A stretch of DNA of 64,000 nucleotides from Streptomyces tagetis (GCF_018069565.1 NZ_JAGPNL010000009.1:248001-312000); one strand, 5' to 3'; positions 8,593 to 17,176 are shown, numbered from the stretch's first letter. A program made the numbers and translations. The notes: generated from the sequence alone by a model not told the origin.

Positions 8593-10209
8593 TCAGATGT
8601 GGCCCACGCCCGCGCCGGCCTCCGCGTTCGCCCCGCGCTTGGTGAGGAGCGCGATCAGCACGGCGAACGCCGCGACGCCCGCCGCGGTCAGCGAGGCCAG
8701 GCTCATGCCCGAGATGAAGGTCTCGTGCGCCACCCGCGTGATCACCCCGCCGACCTGCTCCGGGGTGCCCTCGGGCACCGGCGCCACCCCGACCCGGACC
8801 GCCTCGGACGCCTGGCCGAGCTGTTCCGGGGTGAGCGGGGGCAGCCCCGCGGACGTCCAGTTGCCGCCCAGGTCGCGGTCGACCTTGGAGGCCATCACGG
8901 CACCGAGCACCGCCGTGCCGAGGCTGCCGCCGATCTGCATCGCCGCCTGCTGGAGACCGCCGGCCACACCGGACAGCTCCAGCGGCGCGTTGCCGACGAT
9001 GACCTCGGTGGCGCCGACCATGACCGGCGCGAGGCCGAGGCCGAGGACGGCGAACCAGAGCGACATGACGGCGCTGCCGGTGTCCTTCTCCAGCGTGGAC
9101 ATGCCGTACATGGCGAGCGCGGTGAGCGCCATGCCGCCGGCGAGCGGGACGCGCGGGCCGACCTTGGTGATCAGCAGACCCGCGAGCGGCGAGCCGACGA
9201 TCATCATGCCGGTCAGCGGCAGCAGGTGCAGGCCCGCGTCGACCGGGCTCATGCCGTGCACGTTCTGCAGGTAGAAGGTGACGAAGAACAGGCCGCCCAT
9301 GAAGGCGATGGCCATGAGCACCATCAGGACCACGCCCGCCGACAGCGGCACCGAGCGGAACATGCCGAGCGGGATCAGCGGCTCGCGGACCTTGGTCTCC
9401 CAGAGCGCGAAGAGGCCGAAGCCGACCAGGGACGCCACGATGAACGCCCAGGTCTTGCCGTCGCCCCAGCCCCACGCGGGGGCCTTGATGAGCGCCCAGA
9501 CCAGGCAGAACATCGACGCGGACAGCAGGGCGATGCCGAGCAGGTCGAAGGAGCGCGGAGCGTTCTTCGCGCGGTGGTCGAGCAGGATGAGGACGCCGAG
9601 GACGACGGCGAGGACGCCCACCGGCACGTTGATGAAGAACACCGACTGCCAGTTGACGTGCTCGACCAGCACGCCGCCGAGTATCGGGCCGCCCGCGGTG
9701 GAGGCGCCGATGACCATGCCCCAGATGCCGATGGCCATGTTCAGCTTCTCGGCGGGGAAGGTGGCCCGCAGCAGGCCGAGCGCGGCCGGCATCAGCAGCG
9801 CGCCGAAGACGCCCTGGAGCACCCGGAAGACGACCACCAGCGGGATCGTGTGGGACAGGCCGATGGCGCCGGAGGCGGCGGCGAAACCGACCACGCCGAT
9901 CAGGAAGGTCTGGCGGTGCCCGAAGCGGTCGCCGAGCTTGCCCGCGGTGATCAGGGAGACCGCGAGGGCGAGGAAGTAGGAGTTGGTGATCCACTGGACG
10001 TCGGAGAAGCTGGCGCCCAGGTCCTTGGCGATCGCCGGGTTGGCGATGGCCACGATGGTGCCGTCGAGGGCCACCATCATGACCCCGACGGCGACGGTGA
10101 TGAGCGTGAACCACGGGTGCCCGCGCAGGCCGGCCGCCGGTGCGGGGCCCGACGGGTCTGATGGCGCGTCCCCCGGACCCGTCGTCTCGATGGTGGTCTG
10201 ACTAGTCAT
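8593..10209 (-). CDS. MFS drug exporter, EmrB/QacA (DHA2) type
   Basis: 538 residues with about 14 hydrophobic segments. Motif C-type and DHA2 hallmarks are present: VALDGTIVAIANPAIAKDLG in the first helix, LGDRFGHRQTFLIG (motif A) after helix 2, VFRVLQGVFGALLMPAALG, GPILGGVLVEHVNWQSVFFINVP. Such proteins export drugs or metabolites by proton antiport. A TetR gene is divergently transcribed 102 nt away, the usual arrangement for a repressor controlling its exporter. The ATG at 10209 has no convincing Shine-Dalgarno, but a TAATCT box ends 7 nt before it, so the mRNA is probably leaderless. The substrate is unknown. Confidence 0.93.
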   Translation of the reverse strand: MTSQTTIETTGPGDAPSDPSGPAPAAGLRGHPWFTLITVAVGVMMVALDGTIVAIANPAIAKDLGASFSDVQWITNSYFLALAVSLITAGKLGDRFGHRQTFLIGVVGFAAASGAIGLSHTIPLVVVFRVLQGVFGALLMPAALGLLRATFPAEKLNMAIGIWGMVIGASTAGGPILGGVLVEHVNWQSVFFINVPVGVLAVVLGVLILLDHRAKNAPRSFDLLGIALLSASMFCLVWALIKAPAWGWGDGKTWAFIVASLVGFGLFALWETKVREPLIPLGMFRSVPLSAGVVLMVLMAIAFMGGLFFVTFYLQNVHGMSPVDAGLHLLPLTGMMIVGSPLAGLLITKVGPRVPLAGGMALTALAMYGMSTLEKDTGSAVMSLWFAVLGLGLAPVMVGATEVIVGNAPLELSGVAGGLQQAAMQIGGSLGTAVLGAVMASKVDRDLGGNWTSAGLPPLTPEQLGQASEAVRVGVAPVPEGTPEQVGGVITRVAHETFISGMSLASLTAAGVAAFAVLIALLTKRGANAEAGAGVGHI

Positions 10210-10216
10210 ACTTTCG

Positions 10217-10273
10217 AGATTAGTGACAGTCGCTGACAGTTGACAAACCATTTCACTAGTCGGTAACTGACAG
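10217..10273. promoter_or_regulatory. Overlapping divergent promoters and TGACAG repeats (TetR operator candidate)
   Basis: On the plus strand, TTGACA (10240-10245) is followed after 18 nt by TAACTG (10264-10269), for the TetR gene. On the minus strand, TTGTCA (10246-10241) is followed after 18 nt by TAATCT (10222-10217), for the MFS gene. The two -35 boxes overlap on opposite strands. TGACAG occurs three times as a direct repeat (10224, 10234, 10268), and the first two copies are 10 bp apart. A repressor bound here would block both promoters. Confidence 0.6.
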
Positions 10274-10311
10274 GACATCTCCGCGACCGCGGCGAGAGCG
10301 AGGAGCCGATC

Positions 10312-11022
10312 TTGGGACGGGCGGACACCACCACGCCGGCGAACGGCGTGCCGTCGCCCCCACGCCCCGGACTGCGCGAACGCAAGAAGCGGCGTACCCG
10401 GGACGCGCTCCTGCGCGCGGCCCTCGAACTCTTCGCCGAACGGGGCTACGAGCGGACCACCGTCGACGACATCGCCGAGGCCGCCGACGTCTCCCAGCGC
10501 ACCTTCTTCCGCTACTTCGGCGGCAAGGAGGAGGCCGCGTTCTTCGTCTCCCGGATGGCGGAGGGGCACTTCGTGGAGGCGGTGCGCCGCCGGCCGCCGG
10601 GCGAGGCACCGCTGGACGCGCTCCGCCACGCGCTCGGGGAGAGCTGGGACTCCATCGGCGACTCCATCGGGCACCTGGTCCCGCTCGACCTGCACATGCG
10701 CTTCTACCGGGTGATCGAGTCGACGCCGGCGCTGCTCGCCGCGCATCTGCGGCGCGCGAACGAGCTGGAGGAGGAACTGGCCCGGGTGATCGCCGGGCGC
10801 GAGGGCCTGGACGTCGACACGGACCCGCGTCCGCGGGTGGTGGTGGCCGTCTTCGGCGCGGTGATGCGGGTGACGGAGCGGATGTGGTCGGCCGGGGACG
10901 ACGCGGGCCTGCCGGCCCTGCGGGACCTGACCCTCTCCTACCTCGACCAGGTGGAACCCGCCCTCTCCGGCCCCTGGCGCACGGACCCCGACACGCCGGG
11001 CAACGGGAGCGGAACCCCGTAG
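10312..11022 (+). CDS. TetR family transcriptional regulator
   Basis: 236 residues. The N-terminal TetR helix-turn-helix is clear at about residues 25-75: RKKRRTRDALLRAALELFAE, GYERTTVDDIAEAADVSQRT, FFRYFGGKEEA. The remaining helical domain would bind a ligand; a C-terminal MftR-like region is possible. It starts at TTG 10312 with GAGGAG 5 nt upstream, better than any later start. Divergent to an MFS exporter and sharing a compact promoter region with it, it is most likely the exporter's repressor and represses itself. Confidence 0.92.
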   Translation: MGRADTTTPANGVPSPPRPGLRERKKRRTRDALLRAALELFAERGYERTTVDDIAEAADVSQRTFFRYFGGKEEAAFFVSRMAEGHFVEAVRRRPPGEAPLDALRHALGESWDSIGDSIGHLVPLDLHMRFYRVIESTPALLAAHLRRANELEEELARVIAGREGLDVDTDPRPRVVVAVFGAVMRVTERMWSAGDDAGLPALRDLTLSYLDQVEPALSGPWRTDPDTPGNGSGTP

Positions 11023-11105
11023 AAACCCCGTATCACGCGACTGAAACGTGATCCGTGTCACTGGATTCACCCGAGACCCTCCCGTTCTCCTAGTGTGTCC
11101 TCCCA

Positions 11106-12314
11106 GTGACTTCCTTCGACCCCACCTCCCCCCATCCGCACGTCTGGCGCGCGGTGCTCGCCCTGGCCGTGGTGTTCGTGATGCTGGCGACGACCGGCTG
11201 GACCGCCCTGCGCGACCACCGGGGGCCGACGGACCTCGAAGCCTCGGTGAGCGCCTGGGAGCACGGCCGCATCGACGGGCGCCGGCTGCCGGGCGCCGCG
11301 TCGGCCCCGACCCGGCTGGCCCGCTTCTTCGCCTCGCTCACCGAGGCCCAGCGGGCGAGCCTGGTCCACCGCTACCCCCTCGCCGTCGGCAACATGAACG
11401 GCGCCCCCGTCACCCTGCGCTACCAGGCCAACCGGCTCGCGCTGCACGCGGCCCGCGCGGTCGAGCGGCGCCGCATGCACGACCAGCGCCTCTCCCCCGC
11501 CGGTCAGCAGGAGGCGGGCCGGCGCATGCACCGCTACGCGTCGCTGCTCGGCGCCGGCCGCCACATCCTCGCCTTCGACCCGGCCGGACCGGGCCGGGTC
11601 GCCGAGGTCCTCGGCGACCTCGACCGCGCCGAACGCGTCTCCGTCGTCGTCCCCGGCGTCGACACCGACCTGCTCACCTTCCAGCGCACCGGCCGCAGGT
11701 ACACGGCGCCGCTCGGCATGGCCGAGGCGCTGTACGCGGCGGAGCGCGAGGCGAGCCCCGCCACCCGTACCGCCGTGATCGCCTGGGCCGACTACACCAC
11801 CCCGAACGGCGTCGGCATGGAGGCGGCCACCGCGGCCCGCGCCGAACGCGGCGCCGTCCGCCTCGACGCGCTGGTCCGCGCGCTGCCCGGACGCGGCGGG
11901 GTCGCCCTGTTCTGCCACAGCTACGGCTCGGTGGTGTGCGGGCTGGCCGCCGGCGACCTGCCCGCCCGGGTGACCGACATAGCGGTGGCCGGCAGTCCGG
12001 GCATGCGCGCCCGGAACGTCTCCCGCCTGGACACCTCGGCCCGGGTGTGGGCGATGCGGGACACCGACGACTGGATCGGGGGCGTGCCCTACCTGGAGGT
12101 CGGCGGCCTCGGGCACGGCGCCGACCCGGTCTCCGCCGGTTTCGGCGCCCGCGTGCTGTCGGCGCGGGGCGCCCGGGGTCACGGCGGCTACTTCGTGCCG
12201 GGCACGGAGAGCCTGCGCAACTTCGCCGGGATCGGCGTTGGCGCATACCGCACCGTGGCCTGTGCCGAGGCCGGTGACACGTGCCGGGAGGATGTGTCCG
12301 GGACAGCCGCCTGA
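11106..12314 (+). CDS. DUF1023 alpha/beta-hydrolase, membrane-anchored
   Basis: 402 residues. A single hydrophobic segment at about 15-33 (AVLALAVVFVMLATTGW) looks like an uncleaved signal anchor, placing the rest outside the membrane. The C-terminal half is the actinobacterial DUF1023 alpha/beta-hydrolase: VVVPGVDTDL, the nucleophile elbow FCHSYGS with its Ser, DWIGGVPYLEVGGLGHG and a terminal HGGYF histidine, completing a Ser-Asp/Glu-His triad. The substrate is unknown. The start GTG 11106 lacks a good RBS; a TAGTGT box ends 9 nt before it, so a very short or absent leader is likely. Confidence 0.85.
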   Translation: MTSFDPTSPHPHVWRAVLALAVVFVMLATTGWTALRDHRGPTDLEASVSAWEHGRIDGRRLPGAASAPTRLARFFASLTEAQRASLVHRYPLAVGNMNGAPVTLRYQANRLALHAARAVERRRMHDQRLSPAGQQEAGRRMHRYASLLGAGRHILAFDPAGPGRVAEVLGDLDRAERVSVVVPGVDTDLLTFQRTGRRYTAPLGMAEALYAAEREASPATRTAVIAWADYTTPNGVGMEAATAARAERGAVRLDALVRALPGRGGVALFCHSYGSVVCGLAAGDLPARVTDIAVAGSPGMRARNVSRLDTSARVWAMRDTDDWIGGVPYLEVGGLGHGADPVSAGFGARVLSARGARGHGGYFVPGTESLRNFAGIGVGAYRTVACAEAGDTCREDVSGTAA

Positions 12315-12389
12315 CGCGCGTAGAGGGGTGGAAACTCCGTTTTGCACAGGGAGAGGACGGAGACGCTCGTGCCGCATACGATGAGCCGC

Positions 12390-13244
12390 ATGGGTGACGT
12401 ACTGGCCGGATTTCATGCCGCCTGGGAGTTCGGGTCCGACTCCGTGCTCATCCGCTACGAACGGGGGATTCGAACACCCAAGCTCTTCCAGGCCCTGGGG
12501 GAACGCCGCGTGCCCCTGGAGGCGATCGCCGGGGTGGCGCTCACGCCCGGCAGGCGCGGCACCGTGGTCCTGCGCGCCGAACCACGGCCGGGCGCCGACC
12601 CGTTGATGGAGGCCGCCGCCGGACAGCTCACGGAGGGGTGCGACCCGTACCGGCTGGTCCTGCCCGCCGACCGGGAGAGCCTCGCGGCGTACTACGCCGA
12701 CGAGTTGCGCGCCGGTCTCGCCGGGCCGGAGCCGGCCGGCCGGTATCTGGTGGCGGCGCCCGAGGGGCCCCGGCGGTTCAAGGCGTACGACGGGAAGGCG
12801 TCCTTCGACGGCACCTCCGTGCGGTTCCGCTGGTCCCGGACGGGGGCCTCGTCGGCGAAGTGGAAGGCCGGCGACCAGAGCTTCCCGGTCGCCGGCCTCG
12901 GCGGGGTGGAGTGGCGCTCCCCCGAGGGACCGGAGGGTCACCTGCGGCTGCTGCCCCGGGACGGGGAGCCGGCCGACCCGCGCGCCGACCAGGACCCGGC
13001 GGCCGTCATCTTCGGGCTCGGGTACGGGCCGGTGCACGAGTCGCTGCCCTTCGCGGCGGCGGTGCTGGCCGCGGTCCGGGAGCGGGGCGCCGCGGCGCCG
13101 GCACCCGTCGCGGTGCCGGGGCCGCGGCGCGACCCCGCGGACATCGCGGAGCGCATCCGCCACCTCGGGGAGCTGCACCAGGCGGGACTGGTGACGGACG
13201 AGGAGTTCTCCTCGAAGAAGGCGCAGTTGCTGGCGGAGCTGTAG
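12390..13244 (+). CDS. DUF4429 domain protein with C-terminal SHOCT segment
   Basis: 284 residues starting MGDVLAGFHAAWEF. Two DUF4429-type PH-like beta domains follow each other (about 1-105 and 125-215; hallmarks FGSDSVLIRYERG and FKAYDGKASFDGTSVRFRW). The last 35 residues (IAERIRHLGELHQAGLVTDEEFSSKKAQLLAEL region) form a SHOCT helix pair found at the C terminus of many bacterial proteins. The function is unknown; PH-like plus SHOCT suggests an oligomeric scaffold. TACGAT at 12377-12382 lies exactly 7 nt before ATG 12390, so I take this as a leaderless start. A GTG at 12369 with GGAG 6 nt upstream is the alternative. Confidence 0.87.
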   Translation: MGDVLAGFHAAWEFGSDSVLIRYERGIRTPKLFQALGERRVPLEAIAGVALTPGRRGTVVLRAEPRPGADPLMEAAAGQLTEGCDPYRLVLPADRESLAAYYADELRAGLAGPEPAGRYLVAAPEGPRRFKAYDGKASFDGTSVRFRWSRTGASSAKWKAGDQSFPVAGLGGVEWRSPEGPEGHLRLLPRDGEPADPRADQDPAAVIFGLGYGPVHESLPFAAAVLAAVRERGAAAPAPVAVPGPRRDPADIAERIRHLGELHQAGLVTDEEFSSKKAQLLAEL

Positions 13245-13258
13245 GCGGGCGCCGGGGG

Positions 13259-13738
13259 TCAGGTCACCTCCTGGTCCCGGACGCGTTCCAGGTCCCCGTA
13301 GAAGTCGATCTTCAGGTCGAGCACGGCGAGGGTGTCCCGGAGTTCCGTGATCCGCCTGAGCACGTCGCCGCGGGTGGATTCCAGGAGCGCGCGCCGCTGT
13401 CCGTAGGTGCTCTCGCCGGCCCGGACCAGTTCGGCGTACCGGACCATGTCCGCGACCGGCATGCCGGTCAGGCGCAGCTTGCCGACGAGGTCGAGCCAGT
13501 CGAGGTCGGCGTTGGTGTAGCGGCGCTGCCCGGTGTGCGAGCGGTCGATGTGGGACATGAGTCCGATCCGCTCGTACCAGCGCAGGGTGTGGGCCGACAG
13601 GCCGGTCAGCGCGGCGACCTCGCTGATGGTGTAGCGGTCCTGTCCGTCGGGGCGCGGGGGGCGCGGGGGCCCGGCGGAGCAGAGGTCTGTTCTGGTGGCG
13701 TTGGGCCGGGTTCCGGCCGCGGTCTGCATCACCGTCAT
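13259..13738 (-). CDS. MerR family transcriptional regulator
   Basis: 159 residues. After a 35-residue Pro/Arg-rich extension comes the MerR winged helix-turn-helix: YTISEVAALTGLSAHTLRWYERIGLM, then the wing with GQRRYTNADLDWLDLVGKLRLTGMPVADM. A coiled-coil dimerisation helix follows (about 105-150), and there is no cysteine-rich metal site, so it probably senses an organic ligand or redox signal via an unknown route. It is divergent from the GNAT gene at 13847 and has a MerR-type operator overlapping its own promoter. The leaderless ATG at 13738 lies 6 nt after TAGCGT. Confidence 0.92.
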   Translation of the reverse strand: MTVMQTAAGTRPNATRTDLCSAGPPRPPRPDGQDRYTISEVAALTGLSAHTLRWYERIGLMSHIDRSHTGQRRYTNADLDWLDLVGKLRLTGMPVADMVRYAELVRAGESTYGQRRALLESTRGDVLRRITELRDTLAVLDLKIDFYGDLERVRDQEVT

Positions 13739-13744
13739 GGACCT

Positions 13745-13775
13745 ACGCTAGGACGTTGGAGTGCGCTCCAGGCAA
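13745..13775 (-). promoter_or_regulatory. MerR-type promoter/operator with 19-bp spacer
   Basis: On the minus strand: TTGCCT (13775-13770), a 19-bp spacer, then TAGCGT (13750-13745), ending 6 nt before the ATG of the MerR gene. The spacer contains the near-perfect palindrome TGGAGTGCGCTCCA (13757-13770). A 19-bp spacer with an operator between the boxes is the signature of MerR-regulated promoters, and GGAG-YGCR-CTCC sites are typical for this subgroup. It implies autoregulation and possibly control of the divergent GNAT gene. Confidence 0.75.
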
Positions 13776-13846
13776 GCGGCTCGGGCGGAAACCGTCCCCG
13801 GGAAAGGGCGCGACAGGCCGGGCCCGCGCTCAGTAGCGTGCGGGGC

Positions 13847-14317
13847 ATGAGTCTCGTACGCCGGGCCGGGCCCGGGGACGCGGCGGAGGTGCTGCGCCTG
13901 CGCCAGGTGATGTTCGACGCCCTCGGGCGGGCGCCCTCCTCGACCGGCTGGCAGGCTCGCTCCCTGCCGTCGCTGACGGCCCGGCTCGCCGACCCGGACG
14001 GCACCTTCGCCGCCTTCGTCGTGGACCGTCCCGGGCGGCCGGGGGGCCTGGCGGCGCTGGTCGCGGGGTCGCTGGAGTACCGGATCGGCGGGGCCCGCTC
14101 CCCGCACGGCACGACCGGCTACGTCTTCAGCGTCGCCACCGACCCCGACGCCCGGCGCCGCGGGTACGCGCGGGCGGGCATGACCGCGCTGCTGGAGTGG
14201 TTCCGCGAGCGGGGCGCCGGGCACGTGATGCTCAACGCCGCCGCGGAGGCCGAGCCGCTGTACGCCTCCCTCGGCTTCACCCGGGACCCCGACCCCTCGA
14301 TGCGGCTGTATCTGTGA
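13847..14317 (+). CDS. GNAT family N-acetyltransferase
   Basis: 156 residues with the GNAT fold. Motif A for acetyl-CoA is FSVATDPDARRRGYARAGMTALL (R-x-x-G-Y/x-A variant) at about 92-115, and the C-terminal strand/helix LNAAAEAEPLYASLGFT is the usual GNAT ending. The substrate is not predictable: small molecules, antibiotics or protein N-termini are all possible. TAGCGT at 13834-13839 lies exactly 7 nt before the ATG, with no Shine-Dalgarno, so translation is probably leaderless. It is transcribed divergently from the MerR gene and may be part of its regulon. Confidence 0.88.
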   Translation: MSLVRRAGPGDAAEVLRLRQVMFDALGRAPSSTGWQARSLPSLTARLADPDGTFAAFVVDRPGRPGGLAALVAGSLEYRIGGARSPHGTTGYVFSVATDPDARRRGYARAGMTALLEWFRERGAGHVMLNAAAEAEPLYASLGFTRDPDPSMRLYL

Positions 14318-14336
14318 GCCGCTTAGGCTCGACGGC

Positions 14337-15158
14337 ATGTCGCTCAAGAGCCTCGCCCTGATCGAGAACTGGCCGGTTCCCACCGCCGCGGCGGGTGTCG
14401 TCCGCGCCGACGGCACGGTGCCGGGCACCCACGGCCCGAGCGCGCGGCGCTTCCCGCTGGCCTCGGTCACCAAGCCGCTCGCGGCCTACGCGGCGCTCGT
14501 CGCCTACGAGGAGGGCGCCGTCGAGCTGGACGAGCCGGCCGGTCCGCCCGGGTCGACCGTCCGTCACCTGCTCGCCCACACCTCCGGGCTGGCCTTCGAC
14601 GAGCACCGCGCGACCTTCGCCCCCGGGGAGCGCCGGCTCTACTCCAACGCCGGTTTCGAGCAGCTCGGGGAGCACATCGCGCGGGCCGCGGAGATGCCGT
14701 TCGCCGAGTACGCCCGCCAGGCCGTGCTGGAGCCGCTCGGCATGACCTCGACCACGCTGGACGGCTCCCCCGCGAAGGACGGCGTCTCCACGGTGGAGGA
14801 CCTGCTGCGCTTCGCCGCCGAGGTGCAGGCGCCGCGCCTGCTGGACCCGCGCACCGTCGCGGAGGCGATGACCGTGCAGTACCCGGGCACCAAGGGCGTG
14901 CTGCCGGGCTACGGCCACCAGAACCCCAACGACTGGGGCCTCGGCTTCGAGATCCGCGACGGCAAGTCCCCGCACTGGACGGGCACCTCGTCCTCGCCCC
15001 GCGCCTTCGGCCACTTCGGCCAGTCCGGCACGTTCCTGTGGATCGACCCGGACGCGGGCCTGGCCTGCGCCGCCCTGACCGACCGTCCCTTCGGCCCCTG
15101 GGCCGTCGAGGCGTGGCCCCCCTTCACCGACGCGGTACTGGCCGAGGCCCGGGGCTAG
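14337..15158 (+). CDS. Serine hydrolase, class C beta-lactamase/esterase family
   Basis: 273 residues, cytoplasmic (no signal peptide). The beta-lactamase/DD-peptidase-like catalytic motifs are present: Ser43-Val-Thr-Lys46 (S-x-x-K), Tyr102-Ser-Asn104 (Y-x-N), and HFGQSGTF near residue 226 in place of K-T-G. Shorter than exported class C beta-lactamases and without a leader, it is more likely an esterase or amidase. TAGGCT at 14324-14329 is 7 nt before the ATG, indicating a leaderless transcript starting within the 19-nt gap after the GNAT gene. Convergent with the pirin gene, 4 nt apart. Confidence 0.88.
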   Translation: MSLKSLALIENWPVPTAAAGVVRADGTVPGTHGPSARRFPLASVTKPLAAYAALVAYEEGAVELDEPAGPPGSTVRHLLAHTSGLAFDEHRATFAPGERRLYSNAGFEQLGEHIARAAEMPFAEYARQAVLEPLGMTSTTLDGSPAKDGVSTVEDLLRFAAEVQAPRLLDPRTVAEAMTVQYPGTKGVLPGYGHQNPNDWGLGFEIRDGKSPHWTGTSSSPRAFGHFGQSGTFLWIDPDAGLACAALTDRPFGPWAVEAWPPFTDAVLAEARG

Positions 15159-15162
15159 AGGG

Positions 15163-15822
15163 TCACTCTCCGGTCATCGCCCACGCCAGCAGTTCCGCGG
15201 CCGTCGTCGCCGTCGCCCGGATCGCCCCGGCGTCCGTGAGGCGGGCCGCGTCGCCGGGGCCCAGCGCCTCGCCGTCCAGGCGGACGGTGCCGCGGACGAC
15301 GTGGACGTAGAGGTACGGGGCGGCGGGCAGGTCCGTGTTCTCCCCCGGGGCCAGGCGGCGGACGTGGAGGGTGGCCGCCGCCTCCGGGACGGGGTACGGC
15401 GTGGTGTCGGGCAGGGCGCGGACGGTCTCGTAGGACGGGGTGCCGCCGGGCTCGCGCGGGGCCAGCCACATCTGGACGAAGGTCAGGGGCGCCGCCCCGT
15501 CGTTGCGTTCCACGTGCCGCACCCCGGAGGCGGCGCTGAGCCGCTGCACGTCCCCGCGCCGCACCACCGACTCCCGGCCGGTGCTGTCCCGGTGGGTCAG
15601 CTCGCCCTCCACCACCCACGTGACGATCTCGGTGTGGCTGTGCGGGTGTTCGTCGAAGCCGGCGCCGGGCGCGAGCCGCTCCTCGTTGCAGGCGATCAGG
15701 GCCCCGAAGCGGAGGTTGTCCGGGTCGTAGTGGGGGCCGAAGGAGAAGGCGTGCCGCGTCTCGATGCCGGCCGCCGGCTCGCCCCCGGGGTAGCGCTCGT
15801 CCGCGCGCCGTATGTCCGTCAC
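15163..15822 (-). CDS. Pirin family protein (bicupin)
   Basis: 219 residues, a pirin-type double cupin. The N-terminal cupin has the metal-binding residues in FDEHPHSHTEIVTWVVEGEL (His, His, His) and a later Glu; the C-terminal cupin is degenerate, as usual. Some bacterial pirins are quercetinases, others modulate transcription or pyruvate dehydrogenase, so the role is open. I chose GTG 15822 (VTDIRRADERYPGG) because TACGGT at 15835-15830 lies 7 nt upstream on the minus strand, a leaderless arrangement. GTG 15831 would add three residues. Confidence 0.9.
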   Translation of the reverse strand: MTDIRRADERYPGGEPAAGIETRHAFSFGPHYDPDNLRFGALIACNEERLAPGAGFDEHPHSHTEIVTWVVEGELTHRDSTGRESVVRRGDVQRLSAASGVRHVERNDGAAPLTFVQMWLAPREPGGTPSYETVRALPDTTPYPVPEAAATLHVRRLAPGENTDLPAAPYLYVHVVRGTVRLDGEALGPGDAARLTDAGAIRATATTAAELLAWAMTGE

Positions 15823-15881
15823 GGGTCCCACCGTAGACCCGGCGGCACCCGCGCCCGTCCTGATAAGGCAGTCTTGTCCAC

Positions 15882-17087
15882 GTGCCCGAACCCGAAACCG
15901 GCAATCCCGGAGCCTCCGCGCCGTCCCCCCATACCCACGCCGCGACCCTGAAGCGACTGGAGAAGTCCTCCGGATCGCTCGCCGCGCAGGCGATCGCGCG
16001 GATGGACGAGACGCTGCCCTGGTACCGGGCGATGCCCCCGGAGAACCGTTCCTGGATCGGGCTCGTCGCCCAGGCGGGCATCGCCGCCTTCACGGAGTGG
16101 TTCCGCCGCCCCGACGCCCCGCAGGCCATCTCCACCGACGTCTTCGGCACCGCGCCGCGCGAGCTGACCCGGGCGATCACGCTGCGGCAGACCGTCGAGA
16201 TGGTGCGCACCACCATCGAGGTCATGGAGAGCGCCATCGACGAGGTGGCCGCCCCCGGCGACGAGTCGGTGCTGCGCGAGGCACTGCTCGTCTACGCGCG
16301 GGAGATCGCCTTCGCCACCGCCCAGGTGTACGCGCAGGCCGCCGAGGCACGCGGTGCCTGGGACGCGCGGCTGGAGTCGCTGGTGGTGAACGCGGTCCTG
16401 AGCGGGGAGGCCGACGAGGGCGCCGTCTCCCGGGCCGCCGCGCTCGGCTGGAACTCGCCGGAGCACGTGTGCGTGGTGCTGGGCACCGCGCCCAACGGGG
16501 ACTCCGAGCTGACCGTGGAGGCGATCCGGCGGGCCGCCCGGCACGCCAAGCTCCAGGTGCTGACGGGTGTCCTCGGCGACCGGCTGGTGGTGATCGCGGG
16601 CGGCAGCGACAACCCGCTGGGCGTGGCGAAGTCGCTGATCGGCCCGTTCGCGCAGGGCCCGGTGGTGGCCGGTCCGGTGGTGCCGGACCTGCTGGCCGCG
16701 ACCCGGTCCGCGCAGGCCGCCGCCGCCGGGCTCAAGGCGTGCACCGCCTGGCAGGACGCCCCGCGCCCGGTGCTCGCCGACGATCTGCTGCCGGAACGCG
16801 CGATCGCCTCGGACCCGGCGGCGCGCGATCAGTTGGTGGAGGAGATCTACAGACCGCTGGAGGAGGCCGGGGCCGCGCTGCTGGAAACGCTGAGCGTCTA
16901 CCTGGAGCAGGCGAGCAGTCTGGAGGGCGCTGCCCGGATGCTCTTCGTTCACCCCAATACCGTGCGCTACCGGCTCCGACGTGTGACAGACGTCACCGGT
17001 TGGTCACCCTCTGATGTACGGTCGGCCTTCACGCTGCGGATCGCGCTGATCCTGGGGCGCCTGGCCGATGGAGATCCGCAACTCTAG
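15882..17087 (+). CDS. fasR: FasR, PucR-type regulator of fatty acid synthesis
   Basis: 401 residues of the PucR/CdaR type. The C terminus has the helix-turn-helix: ASSLEGAARMLFVHPNTVRYRLRRV. The middle is a GGDEF-like PucR sensor region. In S. coelicolor the protein encoded immediately upstream of fabD activates the fabD-fabH-acpP-fabF operon, and this gene has the same place and architecture. Start GTG 15882 has no RBS; a weak CAGTCT lies 7 nt upstream, compatible with a leaderless mRNA. An inverted repeat directly after its stop codon may be its operator in front of fabD. Confidence 0.92.
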   Translation: MPEPETGNPGASAPSPHTHAATLKRLEKSSGSLAAQAIARMDETLPWYRAMPPENRSWIGLVAQAGIAAFTEWFRRPDAPQAISTDVFGTAPRELTRAITLRQTVEMVRTTIEVMESAIDEVAAPGDESVLREALLVYAREIAFATAQVYAQAAEARGAWDARLESLVVNAVLSGEADEGAVSRAAALGWNSPEHVCVVLGTAPNGDSELTVEAIRRAARHAKLQVLTGVLGDRLVVIAGGSDNPLGVAKSLIGPFAQGPVVAGPVVPDLLAATRSAQAAAAGLKACTAWQDAPRPVLADDLLPERAIASDPAARDQLVEEIYRPLEEAGAALLETLSVYLEQASSLEGAARMLFVHPNTVRYRLRRVTDVTGWSPSDVRSAFTLRIALILGRLADGDPQL

Positions 17088-17089
17088 GC

Positions 17090-17110
17090 TTTTGTGAGAG
17101 ACCCACAAAA
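17090..17110. promoter_or_regulatory. Inverted repeat before fabD (FasR site or fasR terminator)
   Basis: A perfect 7-bp inverted repeat, TTTTGTG (17090-17096) and CACAAAA (17104-17110), separated by 7 nt, directly after the fasR stop codon and 67 nt before the fabD start. The AT-rich arms are unusual in this genome. Its place in the only gap between fasR and its known target operon makes a FasR operator the first guess; a weak terminator is the alternative. Confidence 0.5.
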
Positions 17111-17176
17111 CCCCCTCGTGTTCTTCGTCCTTGTCCTCACGGGCGGCCGTGCCCGTCCTCAAGAGAGAGTGTGAGA

